This document shows, piece after piece, positions 55,160-64,000 of a stretch of 64,000 nt of DNA. A program made the position numbers and the translations under genes. The notes under the pieces are model-generated. The model did not search any database. It saw only the letters and a list, made by a program, of their open reading frames with translations, and was not told the origin of the DNA. The stretch comes from Durusdinium trenchii (lineage: Eukaryota > Sar > Dinophyceae > Suessiales > Symbiodiniaceae): positions 440,053 to 504,052 of the forward strand of contig CAXAMN010001447.1 of assembly GCA_963970005.1 (NCBI GenBank), given 5' to 3'. The stretch's first letter is position 1. Every line of letters starts with the position of its first letter.

Positions 55160-58100
55160 CTGTACTGGTTGAAGTTGAAGGAAACATAACCAGAAAGCTA
55201 CCATGGCACGAATTCCTGAAACTGCCTGAAACGGCACTCCATGGCTCCATGGTGAATCCGATCAACTCAAAGTTAGCAGTATAGTGAGTGAGCATCGAAA
55301 AATATCGGAACGAATAGCCATGAATAGCCCAGGGCGTGCCCTGGTGTCTATGTCTTCTGAGTCTTCTAAGTATTCAGCAGGATTCAGTATCGATATTTAT
55401 ATATAATCGCATCAAAGATTGGAATGAATGTGACATGCCACAGTCCTCTTTTCGTGGTATGCTCTGGTCTATATCTGCACACAATCACCCACCTGGAAAC
55501 GTCAGGATCCCTCGCAGGCAATACTAAAACATGTCACCAATCTAAGCTTTTACTTTAGTGTTTCAACCACCTCTCTCTAGTCCACTGAACACTGCCGAGG
55601 CACAGCCACGGAGGACTTGTCCTGCGGCGAGTGGTCCGGCTAGCTAGCGTTGGACTGCGAGCTCCGATTGCCCTACCCAGACTAATCCATGGGACCGGTG
55701 ACTTATATTGCTTACATTCTCCATGGATTTTCATGTGGCAAATATATGCAAGTCCTCTAAGGATGCGAACCGGTCGTTTCTCTCTTATAGCAGGGGTCCG
55801 GACCCGGTTTCCAAAACCCTATGTGTTGCTTCGGGCCCAGATTCTTAGGGAATATAACCATTATTCCACTCCCATTCGTCTGGTCTGGGTCGGCTCATCA
55901 GCCTTTTAGGTCGCCACTGGCAGCCATCTGATGATCACGAAAGTGCCCTGCTTCCAGTGCAGTGTCTCTGCCTTTTCTGGACAACTACGGTGACCTACTT
56001 TTCGCGTCAACAACTACTCCCCAACGGATCTATAAACGTGCTTGAGATTGGCCACGACAAAATGGTCCTGGAAGAACGTCTCAGACGCAAAGCTCTGAGA
56101 TCTACGAATTACACTTTACACCTGAGAATCTTGTCGATTGGGGACCTCTCCGTCAGCACTGTCAGCTCTCCTCCCGCTGCTCCAGTCGCTCACGAAGTGC
56201 CAAGGCTTTCCAGGCCTTCCAATTTTGTTGAGAACTGTTGCTACTGGTTGGTCGGTTGGTTGGTTGTTTGGTTGGAGAATCAAGGAGAACCCAAAGCCCA
56301 AAGACCCACATGCCAGATCTATGTTTTTGACCACACCAACTTGTTGTCCACAGGGCCAAGTTCAATGAATTCGGAGTTTTCAGCCATGTTCAGCCTTGTG
56401 CAATGGCTATCTTCCTCTCCAAAATGACTCAGTTCCACCAAAACATGTTGCTGCGGGTCTGCCTTCCAATCTATGCTTTACAAACTTTGTGGTATGTCCC
56501 AACGAGAACCACAAAGCCCCAAAAGGGAAGAAACCTGAAATCTACATCTGGGTTTGACCAGAAAATACGGACCAACGAAACGCTACTCCAGGGATATTTG
56601 GCCCATCTTTCATGACTGATGGCGGTTCAAACCCACACCCAATTTGGCAAACGTGCATGCGGACAGTAAATACTTTGTTTGCCAGCCGTGCTGTGTCAGC
56701 TTAATTTTTTCTTGACATGAAGACACCAACAACCAAGGCGGCTTGACTGTACCCAACAAGTTTCATGCATGTGGGTGTGTATGAAAAATACGGTGTTTCC
56801 CAACTTCCTAACCAATGGTTTTTTCGAGGGAGCGCTGCTGTTTTTCGATACCACGCCTGTGGCAAACCTCTCTCTTCATCACTTCACAAGCACCCCCCGA
56901 TGGCGCCGCCCGTACCGCGCCGGCTCCGCGGCGGGTGCACCTGGTGCAAGCCACTGAGAAGGCACCAGGGAGTTCGGACCTAATGACCTTCTGACACTCC
57001 ATGGATGGTGTTTTTACATGCATTTCGTAAAGTACAAGCAGAATGAACATGATGGTTCATGCTTTTGTTGTGTTCCGGCAAAAGAACTATAGTTCTTTAG
57101 TTCACACTATGCCAACATGTACCTGTCTCTTGCTCCATGTACCTGTCTCTTGCTGTAGCCTGTCCTGCTGCAATGAAAGACGCAAGCGTCACCAACTTGA
57201 TACGTTTTGAAACCAAACTCTACAACCTCTGCCCATGATTCTCCGCAGGTCACCTGCCTGGTGGCCCATGCAGCAAGTAATGAGTGAAGCGGGCCATACG
57301 GGCCTGACGCTCCGAGGCTCCGAGACCCGTTTGGGATTGGGGCAACCGGGGGATCTGGAAGGGACCTCACTGTGCTGTGCTGCTTGGGATGTAGACAAAT
57401 ACTCCCTACAGGTCAGGAGTTCCTGATCTCGTTTTGCTGGAGTTGATCACACAAAAAGCATTATATTACATTATTACATACTCTGATACCGAGCTTTGCC
57501 GGACCAAAGACCTTGGACCCGGGAACAGACTGGACCTGTTGAGACATCGAACCTGAACCAGTCTGATGCTGTGGGGGGCTGCAGCTAAATACAAATAGTC
57601 CTGCATGAATGGTGCGAGTGCTGACAGTGTGGACACTTATAGTCATGTAGGGGGAGGGCACCTTAAATGGTTGTGATTTGAAGCTAAGCTGAAGCAAATT
57701 CAGTGGTTCCCTGATTCTTTGTCAGAAAAATGGAAGAGGATGAGATATTGCCCCATAAACTCTTCAACCTATGACATGGCATGCATCGCATGGGCCAGAG
57801 CACATGCTCCACAGGCCGCCGTCGGTGAAACGGGTGCACTCAGAAGCACTCAGAAGCGCTCAACCCGCACCTGCCGCCAAGCAGCCAAGGCAATGTTGCT
57901 GCACTCCCTGAAGAGTGCAACAAATCATCGTGAGGTATTTGGAGTGAGTGAAAAACTACCTGACTGTGTGGTCCAAACGTATTGATGAATTTCATGGTCA
58001 TCCGACCCTTGTGGCCGCGCGGGGGCCGCACCACCTCTTCTACGTAAGCAATGGATTCGTTCCCGACCCAGTCGCACCTTCTCAGATAATACTGGGACCC

Positions 58101-60165
58101 AACCCGGGCACCTACATGTCTCAGTGTCGAACACATCACCGTACCTGAGAAGGTATGACTGGATCCCTAGATATCCCTAGGTGGTTTAAATTGACTGTAC
58201 ATTTGGTGCCTTCACCAGTCCAGGTCCCAAAGCATTGAGTCGAGAGTCTACGTGTCTTCCATAGTCTGTTCCCCTGGTCGGAAACAGGATCGAACACATG
58301 AACTTCACATGGTAAGTCATGATGAGTCTGTAGAACATCGTCACAGCAAATGAATGAATACTGCTCTGGCGATGGTATTTGCGCTGGTGAATGTCTTCGA
58401 AAACAAAGGAATGTGTTTTCAAAATGAAGTGAGACAGTGAGATATAGGTTGGGCTGAAAGTGGTTACCGTCCCTCACATCAAAAACATCAAGATGTTCAT
58501 CACTTCTGCAAGAGGTATGGTTTGGTTGCATGTATAAATCGTTGCACATTGTCTTTTTGTGTCTTGTCAGGTTTCTCAGCCTCTGGACAAGGAAAACAGC
58601 TGTGCTGTCAAATGCTTATTCGGAGTAGACTCACAGGTTTCGATGTTGGGCACGAACTAAAAAACAGCATCGTGGGGCAAGTACATAGACGAGACCAAAG
58701 CACTCCCTAGCAAACAAATACATTCAATCAAACAACGTCGTCTCGTCTGTTCTCACCAGTCCCCATACCCATCTGAATCTCTTTAGCAGGGATATATATT
58801 TTATATATAGCTGAAGATCCAACTTTAAGTCATGATTGTGGCTTTGTATATATGTGAGCACACCAAGTTAGGCTTGGCAACCTACCTGCCACTACCTTTG
58901 CTTTCACCCACCAACCCGCGGTATTTCGCTGGCACGCCAGCTGCGCCTCAAAGTGCTCCATGTCGACTGCACCGAGTGCCGGTGCGACCTGAATTCAGAA
59001 CCCCCCCCGGCTGCGACCTGAATCCATTAACAACAAGCCAGGTCCTGACTCACCAAAACACGATAAATACACTCTGACTAAAGAAATAGATTTCACATGG
59101 AAGTGTGAAAAACAAGCTTCTGTTTCTGCAGGACAGTCGTCTTCCAGGGGGCCATGTTCCACTTCCATGTTGGTGAGTTGGAGGATTTACCTACAAACAA
59201 ATCAAAGACAACGAGGCCCGAAGGCCCTGCCCGAATAGCTTGGTGACGACCTGCAACACAGTCTTGACTCCGATTGCTTTCTCGAATTCAATTGGGGATT
59301 GCCGTCGCTGGAAAATCATCCTGCATAAGGGGAATTGTGATGTTCGATATGACTTATGCTACCCGTTTACGTTATTGATAATCTGAACTAGCCGGAAAAC
59401 ATACCTCGATTATATAACAACCCATAACTCATAACCATCTATTTGGGGGAAGACTTGAACTTAAGCTTCACCCCCTTTTCATGATTTTTCATGCCAAAAG
59501 GGGAGGTGAAGTTATAATATGGAAGTTGCGGGGGTGGAGTACTTTGCATGAGGAATTTTGGACTGGTTCCCCAGTTTGTTGTCATAATTGTCCCCTTTGT
59601 TTTCTGTGACTAAAGCAAGTGTGATGCTCCTGTCAAACATAACCTGCAAAGCATTAATGGTTCCGCATTGTGTTCTTATGTGTTCTTCATGCCCCTTTGC
59701 AACGGATTGGTTGAAGAGAAAATTGACCGCAGTTACCCTCTGACAATGTTCACTTCAAGAGTCAGTTTGGTAGGTCAATCATGGTACCAGGACACAAAGG
59801 GGTGGTGTTTAGTCCCTAAGTGAGTGGATCTGACGTGGAGAGGAGAACAGCAGCTCCGTTTCCGTCCGTCGCTCCACCCGGGTCTGAGTGGAGAACAGCA
59901 CACGTTATGTTACTACTTTTCATTAGGATCCATCAAGAAAATGGAGAAAGAGAAAGAACAAATTATGTAAAACAGTTAGGGAAACAAACTCAATTTTGAC
60001 CCATTCCCATCAATAATTCGGGGGCCAGTCGAACTACAGCTTTCAACCACCACTTTGGGTTTCAGTTGCGAACACTAAAATCCAAAAGTCCGGCTGCTGG
60101 CCACACCAAAGCCATGGGGATTCCCTCATGCCCCTCTCCCGCCAGCTGCCCTTCCTTTTCCTCAC
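55160..60165. other. Largely non-coding, two small repeats
   Basis: No gene is supported. TTGG repeats occur at about 56246-56275. ACCTTCTCAG (58077-58086) and CTGAGAAGGT (58145-58154) form foldback arms like those at 579-664. A half copy of the CACCCCTTTGTGAC family lies at 59789-59825. GC-rich patches at 56880-56960 and 57240-57370 may be exons on the minus strand, but their frames are ambiguous. Confidence 0.35.
59789..59825. repeat. Half copy of the CACCCCTTTGTGAC foldback
   Basis: GGACACAAAGGGGTGGTGTTTAGTCCCTAAGTGAG is the inverse of the right half of the element at 38750-38790, with a one-base deletion. Confidence 0.55.
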
Positions 60166-60280
60166 GCCACTTGCGGCTGGCACCGCGTCGCGACAACTTC
60201 GCACGCTGGGCTCCGCCGGACAACGCCATCGTCGCAGGACGTGTTCTCCGGACGGCGTGTTCCCGTGGTCAACGTGCTGG
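60166..60280 (-). CDS. Candidate internal exon
   Basis: The acceptor AACTCTCGCAG and the donor GTGAGG (intron from 60165) enclose STLTTGTRRPENTSCDDGVV and RRSPACEVVATRCQPQV. Split codons carry two bases at each end. The Cys-containing basic frame is open, and one alternative frame is also open. Confidence 0.35.
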
Positions 60281-61164
60281 CTGCGAGAGTTTTCCCAGCA
60301 CGACCAGCTACGGATCCCTTGGAACTGGGTGTTGCAATTCCCATGCTGGAAGCCACATCTTTTTCGAGCACACCAAACATATGTTAACGATGTCGGAGAT
60401 GTTCCCTGGACATCTATGCCCTAAGCAGTCAAACAGGATGGTCCTGGTAGATGTTGCTTTAGCTTCAATGGATCACCGCGGCCGGCATCCGTGACTCTCA
60501 GGATCACTGGCCACGAGTGAGAGTCACAAGGCCTGGGGATGTAGTAGCACCGATGGAGGGGCTTCACCACCATTTGGGGTGGGGGTGGAGTGGAGTTTTG
60601 GCGGTGGCAGGGCTTATCCAAGAATTCCACATCAGCCTAGCATGGAGTTTCTTGTAGAAACTGCTGGAGAATTCTCAAACCTCCTTCCGGTGTGAAAGTG
60701 AAAAACCACACATTGGATGTCCTGAATGCCGTCAGGGGTGCCCCACGCTGCCTCAACCAACCTGCCTCATGCAACTCAACGCTCCCGCCCAGTCACGGGG
60801 TGTTCACTGCGTTTTCTTCGATCTGAAAGGATCTTTTTCGATCGATCCATTTCACCAAGGCGTTTTCGACCGCCGGCCAACGCTTGGAGCGATGTGCCAG
60901 GTGCTTGGTGCTTGAAGCGGACCAGGTACAAAAGACAAAGGTCTGTGGGAAGACTTGGAAGGGAGCACAACACCCAAACCTTCCTTCAACATCTACAACT
61001 GTAACTATCAAGCACATGTCTACAGTAAAATGCGTTGCATGTTGTACCAACTCGACAAATAATAATGCATCAGTCAACTTTCACTTGAATCCGAATTCCA
61101 AGACCTTTTCACCACTCTTCTCCACCCACCCCCACCCAATCCTTTCACCACCAACCAGCCACCG

Positions 61165-61275
61165 CTAGACCGCTGCTTGCGCCGAGACGCGGTAACCGCC
61201 CTCGGCAGCATCCAAGGTGTTGTACTGCACGGCGCCCTTTGCATAGCTGGGCCTCAAGGGACCACCGCGATCGAC
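61165..61275 (-). CDS. Candidate terminal exon
   Basis: After a GGCATAG acceptor, 36 codons read VDRGGPLRPSYAKGAVQYNT, LDAAEGGYRVSAQAAV and end in TAG at 61165-61167. Tyr/Gly/Ala content and GC-rich third positions favour coding. The alternative acceptor CCCTTGAG would shorten it by eight codons. No domain is recognised. Confidence 0.4.
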   Translation of the reverse strand, partial: VDRGGPLRPSYAKGAVQYNTLDAAEGGYRVSAQAAV

Positions 61276-62569
61276 CTATGCCACCACTGGAGGAGGCCAT
61301 ATGCCAGAGCAAGCATGGAAGTGAGCTATATACCAACCTGCCCTTGGGGTGGTTGAAAAAGAAAACAATCACAGGGTAGGCATGCATGTGTAGGCATGAT
61401 TTCATATACTCTACATACACACATGGAGTGTCTGGGTACTTATGTGAAGATCCCCCTATAACATGCCTGCTATAACTAGACTATACCCGTCAACTCGGAG
61501 GGTCACGCAACTGGAGACTGCAATCAAACAATCTTTCCACCGTCAAATCTCCAAGTCGAAAAGAACACTGCCACTAGACCTCCAAGTCGACTATCCCTCC
61601 ATGCGTCTCCAAGCTGCGTCTCAGCGTGATTCTGCAAGAGCTGCGCCTGATGCCTGGAGTTTTGCAACAGGAAGAAGCTCCTACAACTTCTCTGACGAAC
61701 ACATCACATCGAAGTGGATGCCACCTTTGTAGTCTTCCTTTCGGGACCATGCCATCCACTTCGATGTCAGTGAGTCGGAGTGTAAAGCTTTACTGACTGG
61801 ATACTACTGGAGAAAGCAGCTTCAGGCTGTATGTTCCGGTTGACGTGCGGCCTCTGGTGGTGGCTACTTATCTCTGGGGAAAATTCATCCACCTGCGACA
61901 TGAGTCCAGTACGGACTTGCTCGCGTCCTCATGCGACATGAGTCCACTCCCTTGTTCAAACATGTTCAGAGACCCAACCACAAACCTCTTCTGGCTGTTT
62001 GCAGCCTCCAAACAGAATTTTACAAATATAGCTCCGTTTTGGCGCGTGGAAGGTGACGGAAGGTCAGAAGCCAATGATCACCATCTATGGCACGGTCACG
62101 GTCACATGAAGATGACCGCCGCTTCACCGTCCCTCTGATTTCTTGACCAACTCACGCCTTGACCGACTAAAGCAACTGACTCACGACTTGACCCTTCAAC
62201 GACCACTGCGGCTTTTATGCGAACATGGTCAGTCACGACATGCTCATGCTCTCTTCCCGAAAGAGAAGGCTCCGGAAGCCGGTCCGACCACTGTACGACC
62301 GGAACTTGGGGACTCCGGATCTGCTGGGGCGGCGCAACAGTGATGTTCGAAGCATCCCGCTTTTGAACGGTAAAGAGATATGCCAGTCCCCCGGTGGATT
62401 TGTTTGGGAAAAGAAGTCCGTGTCATCGCATGCAGCTTCTGCCTCAGCCCGGGTATAGGTAAATGATGGATTCCATCCTTTGCTCATCGATTCGAAGCCA
62501 ACCGCTACATGATTGGCTCGAGGGTGCAAAACCCTAGCACACTGAGGGTCCGCCTTTGGGATATATAGT
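61276..62569. other. Non-coding stretch, no gene seen
   Basis: Open frames at 61463-61759 and 62143-62529 show no clear protein character or splice borders. Confidence 0.3.
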
Positions 62570-62690
62570 CCTTTCGGAGGTTCGATGCCACAAGTTATCC
62601 CAAGGTTGGCTGGTGGCTTCTATAGTGGATCCCCATCCAAAAGACATCTTTGGATGCCAGTGCCAGTGCCATCTACTCTGAAACCACTGT
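62570..62690. repeat. Dispersed ACAGTGGTTT family, copy 4
   Basis: It contains GGAGGTTCGATGCCACAAGT, GTGGATCCCCATCCAAAAGA and GCCATCTACTCTG and ends AAACCACTGT (62681-62690). The left terminus is degraded. Confidence 0.65.
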
Positions 62691-62817
62691 ACGACCCGAT
62701 TCGTATACAGGGTGCGACACTCTTGTGGAATCTTCAGACCAACCCATCGGTCGTCTCTTTCGGGTCTTGTTTCAAGAAGTCGCGTCGATCATGTGGACTT
62801 TGGACATAAAATCCGTT

Positions 62818-62927
62818 CCCTAGGGCTCCAGTCGCACCTTCGTTTCGTTTCGGTCGGACTGGGGTGGGTGCCATGTTCGGGTCCGGTCATACCGAACCTG
62901 AGGAGCTACGACTGGAGCCCTATAGGG
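62818..62927. repeat. Foldback element, GGGCTCCAGTCG arms
   Basis: CCCTAGGGCTCCAGTCG (62818-62834) pairs with CGACTGGAGCCCTATAGGG (62909-62927), with a two-base bulge. GGTCGGACTGGGG and GTCCGGTCATACCG within the loop add a second inverted block. The arm heading resembles the element at 579-664. Confidence 0.7.
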
Positions 62928-63235
62928 GTTGGATCCATGGGATCTGAAGCTCCAGGACGCCCCAGGTCCAGGTCCAGGTGACCGACCGGTGACCGACCTG
63001 GTGACCTTCTTCGACCGCTCCGGACGTGACCGTCGCTCCGGTCGCGGCGGAGCCGCCTCGGGAAGAAGCTTCCGGTTCGACACTGTGCGTCGTTCTCATC
63101 CCGCGGGTTGCAGGACAGGACTGCTAAACTCCTCAGGCGCAGAACACGGAGCAAGGCACGGAGCTGGTGGCCCTTGGGCTGGGCGGTTGAGGATGCCGCT
63201 GGTGGAGGTTCCAACCCCGAAAGGTCCAAGGACAA
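62928..63235 (-). CDS. Candidate exon, Arg/Leu-rich
   Basis: A GC-rich stretch open on the minus strand reads LDLSGLEPPPAASSTAQPKG, HQLRALLRVLRLRSLAVLSC and an Arg/Ser-rich tail. Three CCAGGT units stand in tandem near 62962-62980. Exon borders are not clear, and a second minus-strand frame is partly open. If real, it would follow the exon at 63368 in the same gene. Confidence 0.25.
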
Positions 63236-63367
63236 CCATCAGCAAGTTTCAGTGTTCCAAACATCATGAAATATTGAGGTTCTCTTCCGCAACTTTCAGT
63301 GAAGTTCAGCGATCATGCAAGATGATGCCTTAAATATCCATTCAAAATGGTTGAACAACACACACAC

Positions 63368-63560
63368 TGTGGAATCCAAGCTTTATCACAGGTCGCTGGT
63401 GGCTTTAGCTCCCACCAGGGCAGCTTGATGAGCTTGTTGCGACAAAGCTGGAAGATGTAACCTTCATTCAGCCAACCGGTGGTGATATTGGGGAGACCCT
63501 CTGCTTCAAAATGAACAGCCAGCAGGAGGTTCCGTCGACGTGGGTTTGGAGACCAGCAAT
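63368..63560 (-). CDS. Probable internal exon, unknown protein
   Basis: The minus-strand frame reads CWSPNPRRRNLLLAVHFEAE, GLPNITTGWLNEGYIFQLCR, NKLIKLPWWELKPPATCDKA. It begins after a GTGTACCAG acceptor and ends at CCACA|GTGTGT (intron from 63367). The globular pattern with Trp, Tyr and Cys makes this one of the most convincing exons in the window, but I do not recognise the family. The gene would continue beyond the right edge; 63640-63700 is a possible upstream exon (FPDMKRARRTSGKKTS). Confidence 0.5.
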
Positions 63561-64000
63561 CTGGTACACATATGAGGTATACATACCATGGCAACAACCT
63601 AATTCTTCTTTGAACTCCAGTCAGCCGACAGTGGAGCCACTGACGTTTTCTTCCCCGAAGTCCGGCGAGCTCTCTTCATGTCGGGAAACGTTTTTCCGAG
63701 GGTCCACCGATGGAATTCTCTGTCTTCTTCTCTGTCTTCTTTTCTAATTTTGGAGAACCATCAAGAACATGGTAGTCAGATTGGTCAGTTCTGCTGCACA
63801 TTGGCACCAAAAGCTGACGTGAGATCTGATTTGGGGGTTGCCCTGAATCAACTAGTTTAGAAACACGCCCATCCTATCTTATTTACAGAAAGGAGCGCTC
63901 TGAGCGGCGCGTTTTTGCATTGTTTCATTTTGTTTGTATTTTGTTTCTATATTTGTATTGCGTTTCTATTGATTTTTGTGCCACTGAAAGAATACTATTC
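63561..64000. other. Right edge, T-rich, no gene confirmed
   Basis: The last 100 bases are TTTGTTT-rich repeats of low complexity. Apart from a possible short minus-strand exon near 63640-63700, nothing is supported. Confidence 0.35.

Noticed and set aside
1-64000. Dinoflagellate spliced-leader sequence or relics
   Set aside because: I looked for the TTTTGGCTCAAG core and its complement and did not see it, so mRNA-derived retrocopies cannot be called on this basis.
1-64000. tRNA, rRNA or CRISPR arrays
   Set aside because: No cloverleaf with conserved tRNA boxes, no rRNA-like core and no regularly spaced identical repeats were visible by eye; a covariance-model scan would be needed to exclude small RNAs.
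1-64000. Bacterial or plasmid origin
   Set aside because: Long overlapping minus-strand ORFs at first suggest an operon, but RT, endonuclease and RNase H content, introns in the TPR gene and repeat-rich DNA indicate a eukaryotic genome.

Overview
This window looks like nuclear DNA from a dinoflagellate, most like the Symbiodinium group. The grounds are large, repeat-rich intergenic sequence, short GC-rich exons bounded by GT or GC donors and AG acceptors, an ADP-ribosyltransferase-like/TPR protein of a type I associate with dinoflagellate gene models, and a LINE that carries its own DNA cytosine methyltransferase. No bacterial operons, tRNA, rRNA or CRISPR array were seen. A ten-base N run at 42638-42647 is an assembly gap.

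The left quarter, about 1.16-13.9 kb on the minus strand, is one very large non-LTR retrotransposon. Read from high to low coordinates it encodes: a leader protein with a Pro-rich repeat and His-Trp blocks; a C5 cytosine methyltransferase with recognisable motifs I, II, IV, VI, VIII, IX and X; a long unassigned region ending in a coiled coil and a stop at 6830; then a second unit with an NPGP motif, an AP-type endonuclease, a reverse transcriptase (YADN at the active site), a CCHC-like zinc finger, RNase H and a C-terminal domain. The order of domains is intact, but about ten single-frame breaks interrupt it. Directly upstream, at 13.9-16.0 kb, lie two more minus-strand ORFs of different composition that together make about 715 residues. 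They are unidentified, and the last 40 residues contain a block resembling motif A of RNA-dependent RNA polymerases. This is the most puzzling part of the window.

From 16 kb to the right end the DNA is mostly non-coding. The only other long coding piece is a 5'-truncated LINE on the plus strand (26.6-27.8 kb, RNase H plus C-terminal domain). The best host gene is on the minus strand at 42.2-43.8 kb: three exons with two canonical introns, encoding an ADP-ribosyltransferase-like domain followed by kinesin-light-chain-type TPR repeats. About fifteen short GC-rich candidate exons with splice-like borders lie between 18.8 and 63.6 kb, and all read on the minus strand. This fits the one-directional gene arrays of dinoflagellates, though each exon is individually uncertain.

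The non-coding DNA holds several dispersed foldback elements 80-110 bp long. One hairpin pair differs by matched changes in both arms. There is also a short family with ACAGTGGTTT terminal inverted repeats, plus a minisatellite and AT-rich microsatellites.
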